Shown: piece after piece, positions 10,916 to 22,145 of the stretch
Layout: each line of letters begins with the position of its first letter
How positions within the stretch are numbered: the first letter of the stretch is position 1
Assembly (NCBI GenBank): GCA_018257865.1
Contig: JAEUBA010000089.1
Coordinates: 62,001-126,000 of the forward strand
DNA from: Stereocaulon alpinum
Lineage: Eukaryota; Ascomycota; Lecanoromycetes; Lecanorales; Stereocaulaceae
DNA length: 64,000 nt
Direction of reading: 5' to 3'
Notes under the pieces: model-generated
The model's database searches: none
Told to the model about the DNA's origin: nothing
What the model saw: the letters and a program-made list of their open reading frames with translations, nothing else
Made by a program: the position numbers and the translations under genes

Positions 10916-12864
10916 TCCCAGATCTTCGAACTAAGATATCTGGCTAGTGGGTTAGATGGCGTTGGGGGGGGGGGGGCTCTCAATTGGCGTCAGCAAGCGG
11001 GAATGGAGCAGGCGGTGATCGTATAGACTTCTGGTGATTTGCTGCCTGATTTGTGGAAAGCCTGGGGTACTGTTGGCGTTGGTGGCATCTTTAATCCACG
11101 CATAGCGAGGTACACGAGGCGGCATTGCGTTCATTTGATGGCTCTTGCGATCTTCAACAATGCAATCCTTTCCTTTGCATCACAAAGCCTAAGGCTCATT
11201 GGCCTCTATTAGATCTGCAGCATCGATGTAAGTTCCGACGAATAAGCCTCGCAACCTAACCTTAGTGACGCCTCCTCGTCCTGTTAGTCACCGCGGTTTG
11301 CGCGGGCAGATTTGGCACACTCAAGCAATCCGTGGATATTTTGACTCATCACATGTGCACTTACTGGCCACATCGAACCCTTACGACAAGGCTCCGCCTT
11401 AGCTTCGGCAGGCTTAGATCCCACCTGTTCACCCAAGCCTCCTCTACCGTCCATATTGCGCCATGTAGTCTTCCCAAACCTCACAAATCCCTCATACCAG
11501 TCTTTAGCTGCCCCCACTTTTATTGTCACGCACCCTTCTGGCAGATGTTTTGGCTTTTCAGCGCTGCGGCGCCTCCCCCGCCATCAGCTGTCATCGGACT
11601 TTATGCCACGCTGTCGTTGCATGATGCAGCCTTACCAGGTTGAAATCTCCCAACAGGTTTGCAGTAGTCGCTAGGGGCCTGGGACGATCCTCTTCCAGCA
11701 ACGCCAAGAGGACACATATCCACAATACGCAAGGCTGCACCCTCTCAGCTTCGCACACTCGAGTCTTCCCATCCCAGTCCTTGTCTTGGCTCTCATCGCA
11801 CGACTAATGCTCCCTCTCTTTACACTTCATGTACGGCGTCGTGTTCGCTGAGGAGGGTAGGATTCCAAGGCGTGATCCGAGCAGCCAGGAGTCAAGGATT
11901 GGCGTCGCCGAGGCATAAGGAGAGGCTGGCTCGAGGTGGGCTCGAAGACGCATTTTCATCTGACAGCAACAGTCACACAATGTCAGCATTGAGTACTCTC
12001 GTCAGCTCATGGCAAAATGCGCAACCCTATTCCCAAGAGCGACCGTCAACTTCTGGAGCAACGATTGCGACGAACGACCGTCTCCCCAACAAGGCTGACC
12101 GCACGGGTGATCTCAAAGACAACACAGAGTCCCGCTGCCAACGTGTACAAACCTAGGACTCTCGCAGAGCAAGAGTGAGCCTCCGGGACCGCGTTTCCCA
12201 CCAGACACGATGAAGCCAGCCAAGGACCGACGTTAAACATCCAAGACGTCCCCACAAGGACAGCCTTGCAGATGGAGGCTCTCAATATCAGCGCAAGGAA
12301 CAGGGCCGTTCCATAGCTTGATACATCCAACAGGAGTCCCACTCTGAGACGCAGGCAATATGCGGCCCAACGTTTGCCCTGAGCTGGGGGTTATCGCGCG
12401 CGCGCACGAGGAGATAAGGCGTACCCTAGGCCGGTCCAATCAAAGGTTGAAGGGCCCCCAAGCAACCTACCAGGGTCCCTTGGCTTGTGTGGCTTGGGGT
12501 CGAGACCCAGCTCCTACAGGAGCGATAACGTGGGGTGCTGAACACGAGGCATGGGAAGCTGAAGATTGGAGGGTGGGTGGGAAATTGCGCAATTGCGATG
12601 AAATCAAGATACATTCGTGATGCCCAAGACCCAAGGGGATAGCGCGCAGAAATAGCTACAACAGAAACAGATAATACTGTATATACAGTCAAATCGTTAC
12701 ACATTAAGCATTCTCATAACAAAGACATGACGACCGCTTGTCAAGTTTCTCATGCACAACAACGGTATCTCTATAGACAACCTCCAAAGCTGCAGACAAC
12801 GGATGGTTCTGGAGCGGGACTATTCACCACACCCTCTCCGCGCTCTACCTTCTAGCACCCGACG
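10916..12864. other. 1.9-kb spacer with a poly-G run, no supported gene
   Basis: Starts with a run of about 13 G near 10966-10978. ORFs at 11284..11529 minus, 11332..11643 plus and 12426..12704 minus lack domain features and codon regularity. If the A and B layout were repeated, a third small minus-strand gene would be expected here. I looked for one and did not find a convincing frame. Confidence 0.45.
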
Positions 12865-15164
12865 CTATCGTTCTGGCACGTTCTTATCCCGTGGTGGCGC
12901 ACTATCCCGTTCGTTCTTGAGAAGGAGGGTAGAAATCCAGACTAGTGGCGTATACGGCTGTCCTTTGGCCCGTTCTTGAAGCAGTTCCTCTAATACGATT
13001 GGTTAGCTCAATAATGTGGCTTGCTCAACGGCATATATAAGATACCTTGGGATTCCACCAGGCCCTTCAGCTTCGCGAGATACGTTCGTGCTTGCTCATC
13101 CAATCCGGCTGCCTCCTCATCCTCCTTCGTCCACTTCATAACAATGGGCAGATTTCCGCGGAATATGGCGTGGAAGTAGGTGATAAGTATCTTGGCCGAG
13201 TGTTGCCACGATTCCATCATTTCTGAGGGGTTGTAGTCCTAGCGGAAGCCGTCAGTAGGGAAGTCTACGAAAGAAATGAGAAGATTTACTTACCGGCCCA
13301 CAATGGCGTAACATCTGCCGATGTTGGTGTTGGTAGAGGAACTCAAGGTTGGACAACAGGACCATGATCGCCAGAAAGATTGTGTACCAGTTTCCGCGCT
13401 CATGTTTCATAATAATTTTCTTTAAGTGAGACACCACAAACCTCCGGAGCTCTTCCATTTTGTGCATCCATGCGCAGTCGATTTGGAAGTCCAGAATAGG
13501 TGGGATTGGAATACGCTGGTAGTACGGTGAAGTGGGGTCCGTATCCCGGGGGATCCCAAGTGATTCCGAGCCGGTGATATTGAAGCTCTTTGATATGAGT
13601 CTTGTGATGATAGCAATTTTTAATGATCTGTGCATCATGTCTCGGTTCTCACGTTTCTCTCCATTCTGCGAAAACCAGGCCGCCGCTGTCAATGTGGTGG
13701 ACACGATCTCGTCCTGCTTGAAGCTCAGTTCACCTAGTAGCTTTATGTAATTGGTATTGAGGGTTGTGTCGAGCTTCTCGAAGATTTTTGTTCGCTGGAG
13801 ATTTTTAATTGCATATTTAGGAAGAATGATATTCTTGCTTCCGCCATCAGTTGTCCAACACCTCTTCAGGTAATTATCTGGGAGTTCATCGGTGTATTGA
13901 CGGCATATCACGGTAAAGACAGGTCGTTCCAAAGGCTCCAGATGCGCATCCGCCAGGCCGATGTTGTAGAGTTGGACGACCTGATTAGACTTGTCAACCC
14001 ATTGCGTGATCTTTGGGAACCCGTCCGGAAAACTTATTGCACCTATTCCCATGGTCAGACACGCCAGAGAACAACATGACAACACTTACCTGTCCTATAG
14101 ACCTGCACCTCATTCACACTTGCTCGGAAGCAATCCATGTTCCACACAATAGCTGTGCCTTGGATATCTCGGCACGACGGACAGGGATCACCGTCTCCAC
14201 ACTTCCGATGGGGGTTAGTTTAGTATTAGCTGACGCGGTGGGTGAGAGAACATACATGCTCGTGGAGGAGTCGGCAGCGTATGCAAACTTTTCGCTTCCT
14301 CATCTTTGCCGCCCTATTTCGACTGTCCGGTGATAGAGACTCGTGCTTCCTCTTGGGTGTCTTTGGAGAAGATACACCTCTTGTGCGTGTGATTGCTCCC
14401 TGAGTATGATTCCTAGCGTTGTCCACATTGGCATCCTTTGATTGTTGTGTTCTCTGTGACCCTGACATAATCTGCGATCCCAAGTCATCATCTTCGGACG
14501 GGTTCCAAGGACTTGCCACTCTGGAGGGGTAGCCAAGCTTTTGTTGTATTGTAGGATGCTGCACGTCTAGCGTGGAGCCAAGCTCGAGGCCCCCGTGAGC
14601 CGACCCCCATGGCGCTTCGAATTTCATGTCTGCAAGGATATCAGATCGTTCCGAGGCTACGGCATTAAGATATGGCGACGACCCAGGCGTTACGAAGGTC
14701 GTTCCAGAGCCACGGGAGAGTGTCTGGACAAAAGTAGACGTGTAATTCTGGGCGTGTCCCAGAGTGGGCTCTGAGATGTAGGTCGCTTGTCGAGGATTGA
14801 TTGTACCAGCAGATGCCTGTGATTGAACGAACACAAACTCGGGAGCGGTTGGACGAGGCCCTTCCAAGTGTACTGGAGCACGTGTCTGCTGGTGAACAGA
14901 AGTGCGTTCGAATGATGACGGCGGTCCTTGCGAGAGTTCACGCTCCGCCAAATATTCGTAAGTCTGGAAGGATTCAAAAGGGAGACCAGTTGTGGGATCA
15001 GAATACAGGGAGAGATTTCCATAATCATCATTGCTATTTGGAATCCCTATAAGGGGTCTATTCGGATTCGTGCGAATGACACCGGCGAGCAATGCCTGGG
15101 TTTCTGCATCATTGACTTGCGAGGCATTCTGACGAGTAGTGTCAGGCTGGGATGACGGAGGCAT
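12865..15164 (-). CDS. Zinc-cluster (Zn2Cys6-like) protein, tandem paralogue C
   Basis: Five exons: 15164..14256, 14201..14090, 14042..13294, 13238..13046 and 12989..12865, in frame, about 695 aa. I chose the ATG at 15164 (MPPSSQPD...); an upstream ATG at 15242 in the same frame would add 26 aa. The cluster starts near residue 294, after a basic stretch (KTPKRKHE...AAKMRKRK): CIRC-x6-C-x5-C-x2-C-x13-C, then FRASVNEVQVYRT. The intron between cysteines 2 and 3 is conserved with A and B, but the later intron before the SRLISKSFN-type block is missing here. The middle and C-terminal blocks (ISFPDGFPKI, LPKYAI, PYYQRIPIPPILDFQ, PLVWISTLLL) align with A and B. The basic stretch next to the cluster fits a nuclear DNA-binding role. 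Confidence 0.8.
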
Positions 15165-17600
15165 GGTTATAACAATGAATGTTTCGAAAGCAGCCGGAAA
15201 GAGGATTTCTCCTGATGAAACAAATTGACTGAGCCATGGCACAACAGCTCCGCGCGTATCATATGGGCGGCTGACCGGCGTAACGATGGGTCTCGAGCCG
15301 GGCAGGTTTGTATAGTATCCTTAGCGTTCCCGCCAATGCCTCCAGCTGCGGTCACATCAGTGTGCTGCGAACGCGGTACAGCCCCGTCAAGCAGTGCATG
15401 CCGTTGGCGTGCGAGTTACGAACACACAGTTCAAGTTCATGGCCATCTGATGATGCGTGACGTACGGAAAGCATACTGGGATGGTAGTATGCTCTTAGCG
15501 TAGGGCTCGTTAGGCTTGGCTTGGGGCGCGGCGGCGCCAAAAGGGGCGATGCTTGCGTAGCAAGGCCGCCTTGGCTAACGAACACAAGGCGCCTTACTAC
15601 CAACGCGATGCAACCCTGTCTTACAATACCGGTATCTTCTTCCCCATTATTCACCCATCGTGAATTCGGTATAGTCTAAGACTGCTATCCGTTGTCTGAT
15701 GAATCAAGATCATTTGGCGATTCTTGTTAGAGGTGGCCTCGACTTGCTCTTGTAGGCTGTGAGTGGCTGGTAATGGAAGGACCTCCGTTCTCTTATTGGG
15801 TGATACGGCTCGTTCGCTGGCCTATCGAATGCTGGCACTCATGCGAGTTGAGTTCTCAAGATTCCAGGCTGCACCTCTCGTAATTTGATCAAGCTTTCCG
15901 TGCGAGAGACCGATATATGACAGGGAACGCTTGAAAATACGCTATGCATCCCAGCATGCACGCACAATGCCTTTTACTGGCTGCTTCATCAGATATAGCG
16001 TTATTCCTTACAAGATTGTTACAGCCTCACCCTTGAGTTTTGTCCGCGTGAATTTGCTTCGACAGGTGGTACCGCTAGTGGTCGCGGCTATGGTTTTCTA
16101 TAGCGCTGTTAGCGGCAGGTTTCTGTAACAGACTTCAGACATCGGCAGCGACAGTATCACGACATCACTCGGCGAAAATATCAGTATTCACCCGGGCAAT
16201 CTGTATAGTATCATGTAGTATCACTTAGCTCTTGCTGACAGTATAATAAGTCCGTGAGAACCAAGATGTTCCACAACAAGAGAATATTACCATTGGTCTG
16301 GCGTACAACAAACACCAAGACTCATGACACAAGCGGTCATGTCATCCAACGATTACGCGGGTTGTGATTACTCGCATTCAAATTCAAGCTGTACCAAACT
16401 CAATGAGATGGCGCTCAAACAGGGTCTGTAAATCTCCCTGAGCATGTGTGCTGAATGCATCACACTGACACTGGCGTCTCATTAAGTCCCTACGGTCTCC
16501 CAAGTTCAGGACTACCTTGACACAAAGCCCAAAAAAGGTCACTGGACGCAATACAGCGCTGGGCATAGCTCAGACGCCAATCGATGTTATCACGGCGCAT
16601 ATAACGCGGGCCCGTACTCCTCTCAACGGCGGTCGAGATTGTGATGTCTTGCCACTCTGTTCAATGTTAGTGTCTGAGTACATCCGTCCCACAATGAAGC
16701 TAACAATTCACCAAGCATCTCGACAAATCGCAGGGGTAGCGGGAATAAGCGGTTGGCTTCGGCCCAGCGCTTGGAGATGGTGGCTGTGCAAACTGGCTGC
16801 AGCTTAAGCTGAATGGATACGCAGCGTGCAACGAAGAGCAAAAATTATAGACAAGTGTTTGACATCAATCCAAGAATGGACAATAAGCTGAAATCTCTTG
16901 ACCGGTTGATGTTCCTTTTCTCGCGGTGACACTGTCCTAAATTTCTGGTCGAATAGGCCGTCCCGGGTGCTCCTTAAGCCCTCAGCCCCAAATTCGATAC
17001 TGCGCCCTGCGCAGCTGCCTGGATGTAATGATGGCTGACCCAGGTAGCAATTGAGATCCGTTGTGATTCTCCGATTGAGGTTCGCTTCCGAAATTTCGAA
17101 TGCTTTTATCAGAGATGACGTCATCAACTCAAAATTAGACTCAGTGGAGAGGTGTCATGTCCTTTGTCAAGACGAATCCTCATTCGAGCTCAGTCTAATT
17201 GAGGCCCCGCGCAGGATGAACCTTGTAGGCTTGGTCAATACGCCCGCATATGTGCTCCACCCAGAAGTGGAGGACCGGTGCCCACGGCATGGCGCGCTCG
17301 TCAAGTAGCCTGCGATGAGTATGCTACCATTGCGGCACTGCACCCTGGAAGTAGAATTCAAGCAAGTTACACTCGTCCGTTAGCTGTGGGTTCTCATATC
17401 CTAGACAGGTGTGTTAACATCAAATGAATCTGCCAACGCCAAGCCATTGAGACTATGCATCGGAATTGAGCCTTAGCCCTAGCCCTGAGTCTCCGAGCCG
17501 GATCCTTGGAGTCGGTCACCCAAGCCCCTGGAGCGTACCCCTGTCCGAGGAGATCTGGGTGGTACACCGAGGCCTAGACGAGCCGCTCGGGGGCATCTTC
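15165..17600. other. Gene-poor region, nothing supported
   Basis: The left end should hold the gene C promoter. ORFs such as 15352..15654, 16517..16807 and 16804..17127 have no domains, no splice context and irregular composition. Probably non-coding or long-decayed DNA. Confidence 0.4.
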
Positions 17601-17601
17601 T

Positions 17602-17841
17602 ATGGAATCGATCACAAGCCCTGCAGATACCGACGAAGAGTTCATCCCAGCTCAGGCTATTTCAATCACGGCTTCATTAAAGCAATCACTACCCGAGAGT
17701 AAGGCAGCCCCAAGTTCAACGATGCGTGAGATCAGCGTTACGTTCGAGGTACGTATCGGCGTCGTTGGAAATACTGGGAGCCGGAAGGGGACGAAATGGT
17801 TGATCAAGAATACAATGTTCCCTCAAAGTAGGCTAACTTAG
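17602..17841 (+). pseudogene. Possible relic of a P-loop (dynamin-like) NTPase
   Basis: This 79-codon frame contains VRIGVVGNTGSRKGT. That resembles the GVVGNTGAGKSS P-loop of fungal dynamin-like or other large GTPases, preceded by a hydrophobic strand as expected. The Walker A pattern is damaged (R for the second-block G, G for the S/T after K), and the frame ends soon after. No other motif of the family is visible nearby. I read it as a decayed fragment; a chance match in a short stretch remains possible. Confidence 0.25.
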
Positions 17842-18745
17842 CGCCGACTCGTAAACCAAGCTGGTAGTGCGCAGAAATGGTCAGTGATCGTTCTTGATTG
17901 AGGAGATGGTGTTCGCAAGAGTGTATCCCGATCAATATTACCTATGTTAGGATCGGCATCACTGCTACCAGCCATCACCAACAGCTAATGGCTAGCAACG
18001 CCAGAAGCCATGGCCTCGAGTCTCATAGACGATGTCGTCTCAAGAGTGCGAGTGACGCTGGACGTTATACAGCAAGGAAGAGTTTGGTGTTGGGAAGAGT
18101 GAAGACGATTGAAGACGCGTTGGACGTGCGGCTGAGGCTTTTGGTCGTTCATCCCACTTCAGGGGCATCCATGTAAGACTTAAGCGGGCTGTCACCGCTT
18201 GCACTAACGACGAAACAAGCGCCATGGCAACTATTGGCCCAACGGGCTGTTGGTACGGGGATGATTGGACCAAGGAAGCTGCATGGGTGGGGTGAGATCA
18301 CGCACCTCATTTCGCTCATGCTGCATCCAACTGCCTATAATTGCCTAAAGCCTTACACTCCTTATCTATCCTACCGTTGTTGTCATAGCGGAGCCACCAT
18401 TGAGTGCATTCTTGCCTTCCGATTGCTATCGATGCGAGTCTTTCCAGATAAGGCTATCTAGCTGTGGCTGATTTGACCCCAGTGTCACCGTCAGGCACGT
18501 GTCGGAGCTGAGGCAGATGATGAGGATTGTGTGTACTATGACAAGCAGCAACGCACCAATAGTGCAAGCCGTGTTAACGAAAATTCAGACGGTGATGCAG
18601 AGGAGCTGTCAGAGGGTGGATCTAGTCGCTAAAAATCCCTGGTACAGGACGATCTATCTAGGTACTGAACGCCGAAAATGGTATGTTGCCTTGCAAAAGA
18701 CGAAGTATCCACCAAAGCGCTCCAATAAACCCATAGAAACAAAGG
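17842..18745. other. Spacer, no supported gene
   Basis: ORFs at 17898..18176 plus and 18499..18762 plus show no features. The right end is the 3' region of the secreted-protein gene. Confidence 0.4.
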
Positions 18746-20427
18746 CTAACGTTTCAGCTTGATATGGTTCTGTGCGATCAGTGGCCCCAGATAACTAGCG
18801 GGAACACAATAAACAGGATCATCCATGACGCTATAAGCACTGTGACTCCCACAACTCCCAAGGAAAGTATCTTGTCTCGGAATCTCCAGGAATTCACACC
18901 CTTCAGCAGTATGCTTCGTCGGGTCATTACAACTCATATCCCACGTTACAATCCTCAACTGAGAAAGACATCCCATGTTGACAACTCCTGCATTGGCTGT
19001 GATATTAACAGCCTGTGCGTAATTGCCATTCGTCTTACAAGCATAGGCGCCTTCGAAGAGGAGTTCGCCGGTCGTGTAGTTGCTGAAGAGGGACGTAAGG
19101 ACGTCACCGTATCCGCGATTCATGTGGCTGAAGTCATCGAGACCGAAGGCCGAGGAGTAGCGCGTGCTGTACCACCATGTATCGCAGATACCCTGTTCGT
19201 TATAACCGTGTTTGCAGTTTGAGAGATCGTAGGGCGTTCCGCTGCCGTTTGTGGCCAGAGCGTGAGGATCAGTGTCTTGACCGTAGACACCATAGACATT
19301 ATTACCTTTCAGCGCTTGCGAGATAATGTAGGTGTTGAAGGCATAGAGCAGGTAATTCGTCTGGTCGGGCAGAGACGGCGCCGATTCAGAGAAGTTGCCT
19401 TGGCTCGCAAAGGCAAGGAATCCGCTCGTGTCTGCCATGACTGAGACAAGTGTCTTGTTGAGATTGTCTTGCACCATCTGAATGATAGTGGCCATCTCGG
19501 TGCTCAGAGCAGACATCTGGACCACTTGCGATGTCACCGAATCAATGGGGAAGAGCCATCGTCCAATCTGAGGCATTGCGAAAAGAGCGTTCTCAATCAC
19601 ATTGGCGAAGGCGATCCATCCGTCCGACATAACGCCACCAGCAACATAGCCAATACCGGGCACGAGAGCAAACAATCCGGTCAGGGTGAGCAGTATAGCA
19701 TCGAGATTGGTGTTGCTCGAGCTCAGAGGGTCGAGTAGCTGGACGATGGCGCCGACATTGTCAGACGCCATGCTTGAGGCAGCTCCTACGGCCGTCCACC
19801 ATGAGAGGAAGAACTGATTGATGGCTAAAATCATTTTCAGTGAGCTCTTGATTATACAACGACCGAAAGCAAGGTCTTACCATATATGTTGTAAGCAACG
19901 TAGAATACCTCGGGCTCGTGCAAGAGATTGTCACTCTGAGGGGCGGTGCATGCACTGATCTTGATTCCGGTGCAATCTAGACCTGGAAAGCCTTCCACTC
20001 GCAGGAAGCATGACGCAAAAGGCTCGTCTGTATGGCAAGAATTATTTTCAACCCAGCGCGCTGTCCATTGACCAAGGTCAAGGTCTGCCCAACATCTGTT
20101 GTCTCGACCAGTGGTGACATTGTGACAGTCAACTTCATCAGATGCTATAGCAGTAACACCGTTTGTCATGAATCCTGGTTCCGGATCCGTTGCGTTACCG
20201 ATACTTGCTGTACTGTTAACATCTTGCGATTGCAGACCCGAAGCTGGGACATTTTGGACGAGTCCCGCTTGCTGCTGTGGAGTACTAGGTTGTCTTTTGT
20301 TTCGCGGTGGCCGTTCACCTAACGATGGGCTTGAAGATCGCGCAAGTGGTGCTATACGACTAGGTGCTGTGAAGGTACGAATGCTTAAGCATGGGAGGAC
20401 AAGCAAGGCGATAACATGGAGCCGCAT
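18746..20427 (-). CDS. Secreted Cys-rich protein of unknown function, about 541 aa
   Basis: Exons 20427..19881 and 19824..18746 join in frame through a 56-bp intron (GTAAGA donor, TTTTAG acceptor). I chose the ATG at 20427 because it gives a clear signal peptide (MRLHVIALLVLPCLSIRTFT); an upstream in-frame ATG at 20481 would bury it. A Ser/Pro/Gln-rich propeptide-like part with a basic RPPRNKRQ follows, then many Asn-x-Ser/Thr sites and Cys residues (HNVTTG, ENNSC, FSNYTTG). A hydrophobic Gly/Ala-rich stretch lies near residues 220-260 (LLTLTGLFALVPGIGYVAGG). The end has CNDPTKHTAEGCEFLE and SYLGPL. It looks like one of the large uncharacterised secreted or cell-surface families of ascomycetes; I assign no function. 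The frame is intact. Confidence 0.75.
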
Positions 20428-20816
20428 GATGACAAGAAAGTGGAAGGCAAGGAGAGTTTGAACGTGTTCGGTGCACACCAAGAGTCCGAACAGAAGGTAT
20501 ACATATGAAGCTTGGGGCCAAGTTATGCATGATAAGGATACTAGATAGGCTTCAAACAGGGTGAATACACTGGACCTCGGTTGTGTTCAGTCGGTCTGTG
20601 CCAGCAATGCACCTTTTGATATCATAGTGGGTCCCACTTAGATGCCGGGTTCACGACGTGTCTGCTGTCCTTTCGCGCATGGATACAATTTTCCCTTATC
20701 GAATGATCTGAACATCAGCGATGATACAAGCATGCACTGTACTGATGTCGGACACATTTTTCATTGGCTTATTCATGAGTGTGCAGATAAGCCAGGGAGA
20801 GGCAGCACCAAAGGTT
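20428..20816. other. Upstream region of the secreted-protein gene
   Basis: Expected promoter of the 18746..20427 gene. Nothing else recognised. Confidence 0.4.
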
Positions 20817-21656
20817 TTATCTTTTGGAGCCGAGCATGAGATTGTTCACAAGGTACTTGTAGAAACAGTGTCGGCATTTGTGGGTATCCTCCGTTTCACG
20901 AACTGGCGCGTCAATAAGCCGGATGCGAGCAAGCGGTAGATCGACGATGTACAGCATTGGAAGCGTGGTGTATGCGCGGGACGGGATATATGCGTGGGGG
21001 ATCTCGCTGTAAATAAACCTTGCAATTGGCCCATGTGCCGACAATAGGCTTTTTTGGGGAGGTTGTTGTTGTTTCACGTTGGACGTCTGACCTGTGCGTA
21101 GATTAGCCTTCATCATTTCCAGGAAATAGCATATGATGTCGGGAAGACCCTGGATATGATCATAAGTGTCTATTCTTAGTAGCCACAGAGACCGTGTTTT
21201 TGCTTCGAGGAAGGGGCCAGCTCCTGGCGGTAATACAGCTGGCGAGTCATTAGTGAGACACTTACGCCAGCTGTGCCCCATTAGGACCGAGTAGTCAAGC
21301 TAATGAATGGAATGACAAGGTCGATAAGGGAGAACAGAGCCCCCAGAACGGTGGGCAAGATTATGCCTTCGAAAAACAAGCAAGTGGATTGGATCGGAAC
21401 TTGGATTGCTTCAATCTCGACGAAGAACAGCGCTCATGAAACGGAAGTCGAAGCAGCGCATCAAATTGTAACTTGTAGTGCTCAGAACAATGAATCTGAT
21501 ACCGGAAGTGGCCAATGACACTATTGTCGAGGCAAGGCAATTGGAAAGCGATGCTGTGAGGACAAGTGTAGCGACATCAACAACGGCGACGGGGGACTGA
21601 TGATTAGGCAGACCAAGTACATCAAGTACGAGGGAAGACCACATGCATCCTATCAA
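20817..21656 (-). pseudogene. Decayed multi-pass membrane protein gene
   Basis: Coherent protein-like pieces lie one after another on the minus strand but in different frames. 21656..21411 has hydrophobic ALVLTASLSN-like and TSYNLMRCFDFRF segments. Next, in another frame around 21430..21290, comes ALFFVEIEAIQVP followed by FFEGIILPTVLGALFSLIDL. Finally 21281..20817 has KCLTNDSPAVLPPGAGPF and RFIYSEIPHAYIPSRA. The middle frame ends at an in-frame TAA just before the last piece. No intron of normal size repairs the joins, so I infer at least one small deletion and one nonsense change. The amphipathic and membrane pattern suggests a fungal integral membrane protein; the family is not identified. 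Confidence 0.45.
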
Positions 21657-21714
21657 GGACTATCCAAATTTCCTGGCACGGCTTACCTATCTCCGTTACC
21701 TCTGCTACGACCAT

Positions 21715-22145
21715 AGTATCTTCGCGCCATGCCCTTGCTGAAACATAGTGACATCATCAATAACATTTCCAGCAATGTGTGACGACTGTGCAGCTCATTC
21801 GCCGTCTCATCTGAGAAGAAGAGCACTGTACTCGGCTGAGGTACAATCTAATCCATCCACTCCTTAAGCTCCGTTATGATCATCTTCCCTAGACCTCTTC
21901 CCCTGATGTCCCGCATATACGGCGAGATCGACCAGCTGGAAGAAGCAGCTGCCGTCACCTATCGTCCTTCCCATACCAACAAAAGTATCGAAGGCCGATG
22001 AAGCAGTGGCTTGGACGGCGAAGAGGGTGTTGGCTAGGCCAATGGTTGCAGCATGAGTGGGCTTGGGTATAAGGCCAGTGAGTTGGCGGAAGGAGAGGTA
22101 TGTTTTGACGGTGAATATGGCGTGGACGATCTTGTAGTCCTACAT
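21715..22145 (-). pseudogene. GNAT-family N-acetyltransferase pseudogene
   Basis: From 22145 the minus strand reads ATG TAG and then DYKIVHAIFTVKTYLSFRQL, LIPKPTHAATIGLANTLFAV and VGMGRTIGDGSCFFQLVDLA, reaching GHQGK near 21930. This is the standard order of small fungal GNAT enzymes: N-terminal strand-helix, G-x-G-R beta strands, VD-x-A-V strand and the acetyl-CoA-binding Q/R-x-x-G-x-G/A loop. Just after HQGK the frame shifts by one base: GLGKMIITELKEWMD continues in another frame and runs into TAG. A C-terminal trace (KGMARRYYG) remains near 21,715. The stop at codon 2, the frameshift and the later stops make it non-functional. Confidence 0.7.

Noticed and set aside
6792..15164. Initial impression that the zinc-cluster genes are fragmented
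   Set aside because: All frame changes coincide with GT..AG introns, and phases add up in all three genes.
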